This document shows, piece after piece, positions 9,782 to 21,300 of a DNA stretch of 64,000 bases. Position numbers and translations under genes: made by a program. The stretch comes from Gracilaria domingensis (Eukaryota > Rhodophyta > Florideophyceae > Gracilariales > Gracilariaceae). The stretch lies in the NCBI GenBank assembly GCA_022539475.1, contig VCMS01000031.1:124001-188000 (forward strand), given 5' to 3'. Position 1 is the stretch's first letter, and each line of letters opens with the position of its first letter. Below the pieces are notes generated by a model. It had not been told where the DNA came from. It saw only the letters and a program-made list of their open reading frames with translations, and did no database searches.

Positions 9782-11780
9782 GCTTGCCAAAAGACTTGTA
9801 CTTGACCGAGCCCAACGTCGCTCTTGAGAGTGAGGTGAAGTCGTTCGAAGAGTTTGAGACTCCCAGGGGTTTAAATAATGCCGCTGATGCTCCCCCGAAC
9901 TAGAACGACACGAAGCTGGCTGTTTTCAGAGCACGTTTATAAAACGTTAGATAACAAACATGTTCTAAAGGACCTTTGAGACAGTTTTCACTATTCCTCA
10001 ATGACAAGAACAGTTGGCATTTGTGACAGAAAGAAATCATCTCCGATCCAACATTCTCTCCTTAGACTTCTTCTGTGGGGGAGTGTATGGAGGACAAAAG
10101 TTGCTGTCACATCAGAGAATGATTTTGTGGTGTGCAACAAGACTTACTTCAGAGAGATGGAAGACAGTTAAAAAGTTGAATGTTGCAATTTTACAAAGGA
10201 AAGTATCAGTATCAGATCAACATGATTACGTAAGAGATACATGTGTAGCTCGTACAAGCTCTATGAGTGGCAGCTGCTGTTACACTTTGTGGTTAGACAA
10301 GCGATGTGTGAGAGACGATGGGGTCGAGCAGAGACGGGAAGTCCCGTCTCGTCTGCTCGATCTTTCCCTTTTACTTTCTCTAGCGAAGGCGCGGCGGGCT
10401 AACTGTGTGGTGGCGACATGAGCGGTTCACTGCTTCTGGCCACAGCGTGGGTGTCGTCCTTTGTAACCAGACCCACGCAGCGCATAAATTCCGGTTTCCG
10501 TTTTCGCCACCATCACACGTTGTTCTTTTTATCAAGGTGTTACACCATTCACTTAGATCCAGAGTAGCGGCCTTCGATTGCAAGGCAACCACCCAACAAC
10601 TAGCCTTGAAGGCTACGGGGTATTGATGACGAGAATGTGGCGTACACGCCACACACTGTAGGAGAACAACGCTATCACCATCATCAATCCACGAAAAAAC
10701 CTAGCAAGGGATTTTGTACAACAAAAGAGGCTAATCGAAAGCCCAAGTTTGCCTCAGAACTTTACCGAGAGAGCCATAAGGCGAAAACCCTAACATATGC
10801 TTTCAAAGTAGTCCACCCTGAAAACATACAGTGCGATCGATTTTTGTCAAGCGAAGCGCCATGTCGTGATGTGCTCTCCTTGCCTAAGATTTGTGCATAA
10901 CGCCAAACCTTAGCATATGAAGAACAAAAAGAGAAAAACGAAAGTATCAATGCACTTCAACGATGAGAATATCGTGATGACCACATTCTGCTTTTGAAGT
11001 TCATCGCATTTAGCTGTCGTCTTCAATGGTGGCTACTGATTGCAGTTCGTTGGAACTTCAATGGCAGGATTTTGCGGTCCTTAGCTTACTTAATTAAGCT
11101 ACAAGTTAACGCAAAGAGAACTTTTTTATGTGTCCATTTGCCGGCGGCGCATATGCTCCGAATTCTTTTTAAGCACAAAGACGGTCTATGTATGAGCGCA
11201 CGGTATGGACAAAATCCTCCAACAATCATCTAGTGAGTTCACTAAGCCAATCCTAGTTGGCAACTCGGCTCACAACTTTGGTCACATATATTTCCTGCAT
11301 TCCAGTACCACTGCTCTGCGGTTAAATATTCTTGTAGATAATGCAATCCAAATGAATGAAAACTTTGTGCAGAAATTACGTGAGCTGTATGCGCGCACTT
11401 GCGTTTGTACTGGTGACGTGTTGTTTGATATGTTCTGATCGGAGTGTCAATAGCGACAAAACATGCGCCACACGGTGCGATTTTTGTTCGCACGAACACA
11501 TTTTACGCATAATGCACGAGATCACAGAGTTGGTCGTTAACTTTAGTAGCCTAGTTGTTGAATGACGCAATTCACACCGCGCAAATCGGTATTAAACGGC
11601 CGTCATCCGACTGCTAAACCTTCTGAAGACAGGCAAGTATCTATTGACGTCCATCTCTCCCTCTCCACTGGAGCCTCCAGCACAACGAAGAGCAGACATA
11701 CGATATCTGAACCTTTTGCGCGTGTGCCCAACCGGTTTGCTTTCCAAACTGTTTCGGAGAATCCGACCATCGAAATAGCA
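9782..11780. other. Divergent intergenic region of locus copy A
   Basis: About 2 kb between the secreted and membrane genes. Near 9871 lies the A/T box shared with copy B. The segment at about 9940-10020 (GATAACAAACATGTTCTAAA) matches the upstream repeat of copy B at 16340-16500, and about 10960-11100 matches 26970-27080 upstream of the second membrane gene. Only short, unconserved ORFs occur (for example 10637-10900). The membrane-protein frame is open from an ATG at 11562, but the upstream 73 codons align poorly with the paralogue. Confidence 0.55.
10324..10360. repeat. Strong hairpin (16-bp arms)
   Basis: TCGAGCAGA-GACGGGA is followed after 2 nt by its complement, with one 3-nt bulge. It stands alone in the intergenic region and is not flanked by an obvious target duplication. 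Confidence 0.65.
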
Positions 11781-12869
11781 ATGGTTGTCGTCCCCCTCAA
11801 ATCGCAGTTTGTCAGCCTCATTATTACTTTGGTCTCCCTCGTGTCCGAAAGATTCGTGTTTGGTTCATGCACGAGGTTAATCCGATATCTTGAGACCCAG
11901 CGTTTGTATGAAGGGCAGCAGATTCGCATTCGCTGGCATGTTAGGCGTACACGACTAGTCGCTATACTCTCTGCCATGTTCTTCCTTACGCTTGAGCTTT
12001 TCGTTTCGTTTTATACTGACCCCGCAAGAGTTACCGAGAGGGAGATGTTTTCGTGCGTTTCGCTAGACACGGTGAGAAATCTGAGGGATGCTGCCTTCGA
12101 ACGCCCTCTTTCTAGAAATGTGAAAAATCAGTGTTCTTTTGTGGAAAACGGGGTGTTTCATCAAAGAGGAGGTAATGTGACAGAAGCAGAGAACCAATTT
12201 CTCGTAGAATGTGCGGAAGAAGACATATTCTCCTTTGAACTTTCAGAACTAGTTGCTGAAAGAACGTTCCCATCAATCAAACCGGTGATGCGCTGCTCAA
12301 ACTGCTCAAATATCGGAGATGGAGCACGATGTCTCGAGTGGTGCGCTTTCACCGTTCGACAGAATGACTCGGTGTTTTACTCTTTTGGCGTTGAACCAGA
12401 GGAAGCATTGGCACTGGATACGAGCGGAGAGGCCCAGAAAGTGTTGTCATATCTTGGAACAACTGTTCACTTCAACGCAGAAGACTTGCTCGGCGTAATA
12501 GCACAAAGAGTGGCAGACGCGTACACTGACGGTATTACAGATCCTACTTCGCAGAGGCGTAGAATTTTCATGGGTTCAAGAGAGGGAACTTGTGAGTTTT
12601 CGATGGACAGAGGAGAAGGAACTAATGTCCCTGTTGCTCTCATTGCCGCTGTGTCAAGTATTTGGGTCGCCTCCTTGGTTTTCAAGTTACTAACTTTTTT
12701 CGCAAGAAAGGAAAACATCTTTGATGTGAGCAATCCATTTCACTGGGCTTTTCGGGTTTCCCAAAAAGATGATGTTGTGATAAAAGACAATCCAGTGATA
12801 AGATGGGAAACGATGAACGAGGACAGACCATTTCTTCTCTCCCAAGCGGTTTCTGAGACAAGTCTGTAG
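11781..12869 (+). CDS. Multi-pass membrane protein with large Cys-containing loop, copy A
   Basis: A 362-aa product, family unrecognised. It has two N-terminal hydrophobic segments (about residues 10-29 and 57-76) separated by a basic loop with the block QIRIRWHVRRT. About 200 residues follow with conserved Cys (FSCVS, QCSF, VECAEEDIFSF, CSNCS, CLEWCAF, GTCEF) and the box IFHQRGGNVTE-like. A third hydrophobic segment (about 283-307) precedes a 55-aa tail ending near NPVIRWE and DRPF. The paralogue at 27454-28533 is alignable throughout from this Met, so I place the start here; an in-frame ATG at 11562 would add 73 poorly conserved residues. The central domain probably faces the lumen or outside. 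A receptor role would be speculation from topology. Confidence 0.76.
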   Translation: MVVVPLKSQFVSLIITLVSLVSERFVFGSCTRLIRYLETQRLYEGQQIRIRWHVRRTRLVAILSAMFFLTLELFVSFYTDPARVTEREMFSCVSLDTVRNLRDAAFERPLSRNVKNQCSFVENGVFHQRGGNVTEAENQFLVECAEEDIFSFELSELVAERTFPSIKPVMRCSNCSNIGDGARCLEWCAFTVRQNDSVFYSFGVEPEEALALDTSGEAQKVLSYLGTTVHFNAEDLLGVIAQRVADAYTDGITDPTSQRRRIFMGSREGTCEFSMDRGEGTNVPVALIAAVSSIWVASLVFKLLTFFARKENIFDVSNPFHWAFRVSQKDDVVIKDNPVIRWETMNEDRPFLLSQAVSETSL

Positions 12870-13929
12870 GAGGATGAAAAGATGTGAAGGCCTACTCCCT
12901 ACTGTTTCATAAATTCTGAATCGTAATAGTAGAATTAAACTGTACCAGTATTGATGGGCTTATAGAACAACTCATTCTTCCCACCCCCGGTTACAAGAAT
13001 CCCTGCACGATGCCTCTCGAGTGAAACTCTGTCCCTGGCGTCTGAAAGCAGAAGTCTCCTTTCAACCTGTTGTGAACATGCTAACCTGTTTGTCTTGCTT
13101 GCTTTTGAGACGAAGTCCAGATACGGCTAAATACAGTTGATCCTTCCAGGAATACAGCCGATCTCTACCGTGAACGGGGACCTATCTCATCGTCGCGCAC
13201 AGCAAGCACAAGAAGAATGTGAGCGGCTTGTCATTCTAGGAGCGACTCGGAGCCATTTCTCGTGTTGATGCGAGTTTTGTAATGTTCTGAAGCCAGGGAA
13301 GAATGTTGAATCACCAATTGAAGCGTATTTTGCAGCAGTGACAGAGGAGGGGGTCTGTGGGTTGGGTTGACGAGTCGAGATTCGTTTTCGTTGCTTCCCT
13401 TGAGACGATCGGAGCCAACGTGGCGCAGACTCTCTCGCAGTTCCTGATTCGAGGGGGCACCGGTGCGCAGTAGCGCGTCGTATGGATTGTCACGGCGGTG
13501 TTACTCAGGAGCCGTCTTGGCGTGGCCCTGGGAAAATGCTACCCTCATCCTTGAATGCCGTGGAAGATGGATCCAGGCACCTCTCTGCCTCCTGTGCCAT
13601 GTACGACGAGGACGGCTGATGCTCCGGATGCGCTGTTGACGGCGATGCCCCCGTCGTTGCGATCGCCGCGGGGACGGGAATTACTTAGGTCTGGATCCGT
13701 AGCTTCTCAGTTAGCCTAGTGGTAACCTATGTCATCTACAACTACTTCGTAATCTACGCGTTGATAAACTGAAATCAGTATGTCACACCTTTCGAAACCC
13801 TTGGCACCTTTCTCGAGGGACAGTTAGCCTTGCGTCAGCATTCCTGGATCATCGTGTGAGCCGCTTCCACACTACGTGGAGCACGGCCGGTGCCTCTGTC
13901 TACGCGAAAACTTGAAGTGTAACATGCTT
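12870..13929. other. Intergenic, with a short repeat shared with 30.1 kb
   Basis: The stretch 12990-13056 resembles 30128-30195 (CAAGAATCCCTGCACGA against CAAGAATTCCTGTACGA). A GC-richer patch at 13500-13690 looks like decayed coding sequence but has no frame I can assign. Otherwise nothing is seen. Confidence 0.4.
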
Positions 13930-14100
13930 TGAAGTGCAACATGCTTTGAAGCGGAACATGTTTTGGCACGATGACGCCGGCTGTCACCTCCACGAAGGAC
14001 AGCTCCGGTATCGACGGCAAGTGTTGCAGAAGCTCCAAGCAGCCGCCGGTTGGCGAGGTCGCATGGCGCATGGCCTGACGCGTCACGGCAATGTCTGTGC
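13930..14100 (-). pseudogene. F-box/LRR-like gene remnant, locus copy A
   Basis: A short minus-strand stretch (CLELLQHLPSIPELSFVEV, then GVIVPKHV) matches the region AALEILRCLPSLKELSFVDA of the intact F-box gene at 35610-37193 and the pseudogene at 28780-29445. No F-box itself is recognisable here and the flanking frame is unrelated. It is a decayed fragment, in the same position and orientation relative to the membrane gene as in copy B. Confidence 0.5.
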
Positions 14101-15679
14101 GGGGCACAGTGTGCCCTACATCTGACCCAACGCGAGTGGCGGCGGTGTCGGCGGACAGCTCGCTGTACGTGTGGGACGTGGCCTCACAGCACGTGGCCAC
14201 GCACGGCTTCGCGCTCGCTCGCGGCTCCGCTCTTTGTTTCGCATGGCGGCGGATGACGCCATGCAGGTTTGTAGTTTGACGTGCGTGCAGCTTCTCGCGC
14301 CGCCGCGCCATCCGCTGAGCGCGTACCGTGCGTACCAGATGCCTCATCAACGTGCAGGTTCTGAGAGACGGTCGAAATGGCGAACAGCCATCAACGAAAT
14401 TAACTTCATACTCACAATTGTGTAATGGACAACGAACGGACGAACGAACGAGTGCCTTTTTTTCTTGGACAACGAGGACTGGATTCAAAAAAAACGCCCA
14501 AAATCATTTCGCATATGCCTTGATCTGATCTTGATGAAACCGCTCAGGTCAAGGTATATGCCCATTTTCAATAACGCGAACTCTCTCGCGCTGGACCTTC
14601 ACAGCAAAATGAAGATGCACGCCAAAATCGCAGGGCTCGTGGCATGCCACTGCCGTTGCCGCGGCTTTCATTGACCGCGACCTCCTGCTCGTCTGCATGG
14701 CACCCTGCGAGCGCCGTTTAGCTGCCGCCGTTGATGCTGACCGACTGTACCTCACTTCACACGGGTTGCTATCGCTGGTTTTTTGACTTCGGCATGGTGC
14801 TGTCGGCTGGATTTGTCAAGCTGTGAAATATTGACATCCTTAGAAACATCTATGTCGTGAGATAATTATGTCGAAGCGCTCCGAGGCCGACTTCTCCTTC
14901 TCAACGTTTCTCTCTCTTCGAGACACTTGTGGACACATTATGTCGTAGTAGAATGTTCCAGTTTTTCGGAGTAAGAGCGGATTAAGGCGACGGCGGCTGG
15001 AGGAGAACACCTTCTCCAGGATGCGTCGAGTGAGCGATTCTCGGATTTGTTTTCATCGCCCCATTCGTTCCAGCACATTGCATTGTGCGGGTCCCAATTC
15101 TAAGATAGCCTGTACGGACTCAGTTCCCTATCAAAACGATTTCTGCTTATTCGGGCAATTCTGTGTTTTGTATGCTGCTGCAATCGATGCAAAACTAACT
15201 TCGCACGCATTATCCTGCGTGCTACTGTCGAGATCTGTCAGATAGAAGGTTTGGTACTGGAGCGAAATAGAAAAGTCGGTAGAGAGATCGATGTTTATTC
15301 ACGATAATCAGGCATTGATTCTACTCCATTCACCTCCTCAACGTCGTGTTTACATGAACGTAGCATCACTATGTGATCTGGGCTTGACTTCAAACTCACA
15401 CGCTTTGACACAGTCGGAGAAAGTATCTAGATTGTGCTTATTTGCAGAACTTTCGAGATTGCTACATGATTCTAATAACTATAGAATAAGGCATTCCTCC
15501 TACCCATCTGATGGTCGGATGGTTCTGTCGTTTCTATCTCAGTCATACATAAAAGCTTTATTGGTATATATGTTTACGCGCAACCACGAGATTGCTACAT
15601 CAACGAGAAAAGGGCAGAGTGGTGAAAGTCACATTTGAAGCCCCACGCAATAGATAAATCAGGTTTTGTAACTTATTTG
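14101..15679. other. Intergenic, no supported gene
   Basis: GC-richer islands at 14101-14300 and 14570-14760 contain short coding-like stretches (for example SADSSLYVWDVAS on the plus strand, resembling one WD repeat) that are not sustained. They are probably decayed gene pieces. Nothing convincing from 14760 to 15679. Confidence 0.35.
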
Positions 15680-16162
15680 CTAACATTTGGCACCACAAAT
15701 TCCCCAGGATGTACCACTGGCAGAAATATCTCTTTGGTTCTTGCCATTGAAGTAATAACCGGAATAAACAAATGTGCCAATGTAACACCAACTCTTATAG
15801 GGATGACCAGCTGCGAGCTGTTTATCAAGTACCGATGATTTGGGGGGGACAGGTACCTCTTCAATTCTCAGTGGGCTCTCGAATGGCAAAGTACTGGCCG
15901 GCATGGCAAATGTTTTAGCCACGTCGAACACAATATAGTCATCGTACAGGTTCCTAGCATGTAAGAACCCGTCATAGACATTGGTTGGATTGATTAAAAG
16001 GAAAGTAACGTGATTTTGATCACCAGTATGCCCCGGACATATCAAAATATCCCCATGCTCCGAAATGCAGCCATCGTTGGGAGTGCAGAGAACCACATGT
16101 TGAGAGCGTGAAAGGCAGAATAGCAACGCGAATGGGACAAAAAGCAGTACGTTCGGCTCCAT
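15680..16162 (-). CDS. Small secreted six-cysteine protein, copy B
   Basis: A 160-aa paralogue of the 9284-9781 product. The signal peptide is residues 1-20 (MEPNVLLFVPFALLFCLSRS), and the six mature Cys are at 26, 32, 42, 126, 156 and 160, in the same spacing pattern. Conserved blocks are CTPNDGC, CPGHTGDQNHVTFL, DYIVFDVAKTF, HPYKSWCY and WGICGAKC. The middle (about residues 85-115) is divergent and Pro-rich in both. The first ATG gives the signal peptide. An A/T box (CTTAAATAGTGCC) lies about 110 bp upstream, equivalent to the copy A box. Divergent from the second membrane gene; the gypsy element now lies between them. Confidence 0.76.
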   Translation of the reverse strand: MEPNVLLFVPFALLFCLSRSQHVVLCTPNDGCISEHGDILICPGHTGDQNHVTFLLINPTNVYDGFLHARNLYDDYIVFDVAKTFAMPASTLPFESPLRIEEVPVPPKSSVLDKQLAAGHPYKSWCYIGTFVYSGYYFNGKNQRDISASGTSWGICGAKC

Positions 16163-16290
16163 GATTTCAAGAATAGTTCCTAGTCGATCGGGAGAGAGAC
16201 GTGAATATCTTCCTGACCCTGAGTTGAAGTCGAGATCCGCGAGTTTCTATCCAGGCTCGTAGTTATATGTGCTTAAATAGTGCCGCATAT

Positions 16291-16525
16291 GTTCAGAACT
16301 ACTCTGACATGTATCTACCTGGTTTCACAGCCGAAGAAAAACTTCAGATAACGACATGTTCTAAAGACGGACAGCTGGCAGTAATACTTCACTCTCATAT
16401 GATCCAGGCCCGATTATGCTCAGAACTACTCTTATGTATCTTCCTGGTCTCACGACCGAAGAAACACTTCAGATAACGAAATGTTCTAAAGACAGAACAG
16501 TTGGCAGTAATACTTGAATCGCATA
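16291..16525. repeat. Two tandem about-115-bp repeats upstream of secreted gene B
   Basis: Two imperfect copies (starting near 16292 and 16419) share TCAGAACTACTCT, then CTTCAGATAACG, ATGTTCTAAAGAC and TGGCAGTAATACTT. A related single segment lies upstream of copy A at about 9940-10020. Position and conservation suggest a duplicated upstream regulatory block. Confidence 0.65.
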
Positions 16526-16908
16526 AGAAAAAACCATGCTTGGTGCTGCATGTCCACCAATCTTTCACGGGCATTAATCCACGAAGAACCCTGGAAAATG
16601 ACGGTGGATAACTCGTTTGATCCCAAAAACTCTTATTAACTGCAAAACTGTTCATTGGCAGTTGGACTTCTCTCTGAAACCCGGCAGCCTCGTAACTGTG
16701 GGATTTAATGAGTATCATAAATTTTTTTGTTTTGTACGTGAGTGCCTATCTGCGAAGGTTTCCGTCACGTGCAGAGCGCAAAATTGCGTCAGATTGGCTA
16801 GCGTTGTTCGAAGCGCAAAGAAACAACTCTTAACTGTGACTTGTTCTTCTCTGACGTAAAGAAGACCCATGTTGTACCTGATAGACAACGCAAACTACAT
16901 AGGTTAAG

Positions 16909-18331
16909 TGTGGACGCCATTTTTGGGGGAAACAGCGCGGGTGGTGACAAACCCAAGGAGAGCGACACAATAAATGCTCGAGAGTACCAGCCCAAAGGGC
17001 GACAAATTCACGTAGCTCAGATGCCTGCAGGAGCAGACAAGATAACCCCAAGATAGATGGAAACTCCCCGCAAACTGAAAGCAGGGGTAAGAATCAACCG
17101 AGGATATGGCTCAGCGTCCGATACCGAGAGCCAACACAACAACAGAAAGCAGGGCCAACAGACCAAGACACACAAGAGCTGTCGGCGGGACAATAGTGTG
17201 GTAGGACTAAAGCGATAGAGTCTGTCGTCGATGCCACCACGAACCTAACAACCAGGCGAGGTAGCGACAGAAATAAAACCAGCGCAATGCGTAACACTGC
17301 CAACGTCCGTCTGGGAGAACGGAGACGTAGTGATGGGTGATGGTCGCAGTGTGCGAACGAGCCCAATGGAGGGCAGCACAAGGCGACTGGCTAGGGAACG
17401 GCGGGAGACCGGGCCGCCGGGAATAAGGAAATGTAGGGGGAAAGGCTGGTGGCAGGGAGGCGCAGACTGCGCTAAGGGAAGATGGGATTGCCAAAGGAAG
17501 GAAGGTTGGCGACGACGGAAGGGGAGGAAGAAAGGCGAGAGAGGCCAGGATGGGGGAAGTCGTCCGGAGGGGAAGTGGTCTGCCCGAACCGAGTTGCTTT
17601 TTGAGCGCTCGGGTTCGGGGGTTTATATCTACAATCGCAATGCTTTGTGTATCTTAAGTTGCATGCTGAACATCGGCTTCCACCAAATACCCTAGTCTGC
17701 TCACCATATCCATAGTAGGTAGTGATGTCGACATACGGTTCTTCGTTATGTAGATCGGTGGTTGGCGGTTGGTGATCTGGTGCTTCAGTCATGTAGGGGG
17801 GTGTCTTGGGCATTGTCACATTGGGGTGTCAATTTGTTCGTACGTGTGGCGTCGCGCCGGCGCGGCGCGGCACGCGCCTCGATTCTTCTGCGGCCTCGCG
17901 CGCGCGCGGTGGCGCTTCTTCTTGCGCAGCGTCGCGGCGGCGGCGGCGCTTCTTCTCGCGGCGGCGCGGCGGCGGCGGCGCTTCTCGGTGCGGCGGCGCG
18001 GCGGCGGCGACGGTTCTTAATGCGGCGGCGCGGCGACGCTTCTTAATGCGGCGGCGCGGCGGCGGCGGCGCTTCTTCTTGCGCAGCGGCGCGGCGCCGGC
18101 GCTTCCTCTTGCGGCGGCGCGGCGGCGGCGGCGCTTCTCGGTGTGGCGGCGCGCTTCCTCTTGCGGCGGCGCTTTATGGTGCGGCGGCGGGCTTCCTAAT
18201 GCGGCGGCGCGGCGGCGGGCGCAGTTCAGGGGTGGAGGGTGATTTTATCTCCGGAGCAATCTCCGGAGATAAGAAAATCTTTCGGCCGTGTCCAAGGGAG
18301 TGCGGGACACTCCCTTGGAACCGCCTCCACA
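16909..18331 (-). repeat. 3' LTR of the Ty3/gypsy element
   Basis: 1423 bp, same sequence as 25425-26847. From the U3 end (18331) inward on the minus strand come a 12-bp-arm hairpin (18291-18319), a second hairpin (18245-18272), a GC-rich array of GCGGCG/CTTCTT units (about 17925-18225), and then a TATAAA on the minus strand (17622-17627). The 17.0-17.6 kb part is R/U5-like. Confidence 0.95.
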
Positions 18332-18344
18332 CACTCCCCCACTC
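18332..18344 (-). other. Polypurine tract of the Ty3/gypsy element
   Basis: The minus strand reads GAGTGGGGGAGTG immediately before the 3' LTR, in the position of the plus-strand primer. Confidence 0.6.
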
Positions 18345-18386
18345 AGCGGTCGCTACGCCTGGGCGACCATGAACTTACGGTTTTGA

Positions 18387-21300
18387 TCAATGTTCCAAGG
18401 GTCCGTCCCGCGAAATCTCTTCGGTAGTATACCTGAAAGGGTGTGGAGGTTCTGGATACTCAGAATCTGGTTCAAAGTCAACTAGGAACTCTTCATGATT
18501 TTCAATACGACGAATGTAGTCTTCCACCTGCTCTTCGTGCGTCGCAGCAGCTGGTAGATGTCCATACTTTCCAATGACATAATGATATAGAAAGAATATC
18601 GTCCTATCCGCGCCAAGCCTGTTCATCTGCAGATGGAGCCTTCTAGCCAATCTGCCAAGCATCACATGGGCATACTGTGTAAAATACTGACCGTATACGA
18701 GATGAATACTCAAGCAGAGATGAAAGCCATTCCAAACAATACAATGCTTCTCCCAGTCCTCACATTCTAGTGGGGAGAGCCAGTTCTCAAGTGTACGCCC
18801 ACCGATTTCCATTTCCAAGTAATTCACGTCCTGGTTGTAGACTTCGTAGTCAACAATTATCGGCATTGCAAGAAGAGCCGGCGTTACTGGGGTGGTTTCT
18901 TCAATCTGGAGCGGAGGAGGTACGTCACCGCGATCTTGGTCATATGCCAGATCGATCTCGAAAGCCTCTCCAGCTTCAATCCGCTGCAGGAAGCTTGACA
19001 CCTCCACCCCGTAAGTTCTCTGCGGGGTAAGATGTCCATAGCGAGCCACTGCAAAGTGATAGTAGTAAAAGACAAACTGCTGACCCACAAGCGGTATAAT
19101 GAAAGGGTTCACCCTTCCTGTCAATGAGACCAGCTTAGTAAGAAGACCCTCGGTTATGTAGGGTCCATGTCGTTTGAAAGTCCCAAGGTAAACATGTAAT
19201 AGGTTCCATGCCACCTTCTGTAGATCGTTCGTACTCGTGCTGACAGGGGAAAGCCATTCGGAAAGTCTCCATCCAGCCACAATTATCCTCAGATAGTCAG
19301 CAGGGGGTCTGGTTGGATTTGTTCCTTCTTGTACCACGACCGGGCATGCCGCTTCGGGCTGATTATTTCTTTCATATCGTACTGTTCTCGGGATCATATG
19401 CCTTGGTCTAGGACGGTAAGGTCTTAAGCGTCTCGCATGAATGCCCCTTCTCGACATACGTCGGTGTGGAGAAACCAATATGTACCGAGGATGATTAGCT
19501 CGAACGACGTGGCATGGTCCATAGAACCTCGATTTGAATGATGGCCATTTCACCGAAGGATTAAGGGCTTCACCACGCATTACCAGTACCTGGTCTCCAA
19601 CAGCGAACCGATGTCCACGACGCTCATCGTCTTGACGGCGAGGCTGCTGCAATACCCTTGTGGCCCTCCCAAGAGTGGAGGCTTGTAGTTCCACCTCACG
19701 ATGATCAAGTGACGGCGTGGCTATCAGGGAAGCAGGATCTGATGGATGCATTCGGGGCCGTACTCCATACATGAGCTGAAATGGAGAATATCCTTCGGCC
19801 ATTTGTCGAGTGCGATAACCATAGAGAACCTCCGGGAGTACTTCATCCCAATCGGAGTTCTGATCATGAATCGTTTTCGCGATCGCCCTCTTGATCGTCC
19901 CTACCATTCTTTCTGCGCGTCCATTAGACATAGGTGCATATGCGAGCACCGGTTTCAGAGTGATATCATGACGCATTAGATAAGCTTGGACACTTGATGC
20001 GAGAAAGGAGGTAGCGTTATCGGAGACAATCGTGCGGGGATAGCCGAAGGGCGCGACGATCTTCCTTCTAATAAAGTTGACTACATCGACTGCAGTAGAT
20101 GTTCGAGTTGCCACTGCGATCGGCCATCCCGTGAGGTGCTCGACCCCAATGAGCAAGAATCGGTTTCCGTTCCTTGTCACCCTGAGGGGTCCAGCGAAAT
20201 CAATTGAAAACGTGTGGAAGATATCCGTCAGCGGGGCTCGTTGCCCCGCTCGGTAGGCAAGAAAAGATCCCATGAACTGGCAGCCATCACAACTCTTGAC
20301 GTAGGTTGTGACATCAGAGTGAATATTGGGCCACCAGAATCGATCGATGACGTGCCTTCTGGTCGCCCTGACATCCCAGTGTCCCACATCGTCATGAAAT
20401 GTTTTCAAGAGTTTACGCCTTTCATTGACGTTAGGAAGGAGTCGTAACCCGGACCCCATTCTACGATACAACTGCCCATTCCATACCATAAACTTCTTAG
20501 AATTCCTTTTGATCGCCCCTCTGAGGCTCGAGTTGGGCTCATCGACCGGAAGGGCGCTCAGATATCGACCAATATTTGCATAATAAGGTTCGACGCCTGA
20601 AAAAGCTTCACATGTAGGGGAAGAAACAGTAGTCGCCACCTCTGGAGCATGATGCCCCCTTACTGTGGAGCAGCGCGAAAGATAATCAGCAGCGCAATTC
20701 TTATCCCCTGAGCGGTATACAACCTCGAACTCGTATTCAGCTAGGAAATCGAGCCACCTGGCCAATCGCCCATGTACATCCTTCTTCTGAAACGCATACT
20801 TCAGCGCCTGATGGTCTGTAATCAATTGAAATGGCTTTGCTCCAAGAAGGTATAGCCGAAATTTCTTGAACGCGAAGATGACAGCAAGCGCCTCCTGCTC
20901 ACAGACCGCGTAGTTCCTTTCAGCTGCAGTCATAGTCCGGCTGGCATACTGAATTGGGTGAAACATGCCATCAGATTTCTTCTGAGCGAGAACGGCGCCC
21001 AACGCAAATGAAAAAGCATCAGTTTCGACCCGAAACGGAATGTCGAAGTCGGGAAAGGCCAACACTGGAGGACTGGTTAGCTTCTCCTTCAGGTTTTTGA
21101 AGGCTGCAACCATTTCATTGTTGAACACTAGTTTCCGATTTCCGGACGTTGCTGCATGGAGAACTGCCGAAGTTTTGGCAAAGTGCTTGATAAACCGGCG
21201 GTAGTAGCCAGCAAGCCCAAGAAAGCTCCTCAGTTCAGTGGTTGTCTTAGGGATCGGAGCCGCCTTGATGGCCTCTATTTTCTTCGCGTCCACTGCAACT

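Noticed and set aside
14109-14250. Possible WD40 repeat (SSLYVWDVAS)
   Set aside because: One repeat-length match with stops around it; too short to support a gene, though it may be a relic.
17806-18372. Arg/Gly-rich ORFs inside the gypsy LTRs
   Set aside because: They are translations of the GC-rich array, repeated identically in both LTRs and on the strand opposite to the element's genes.
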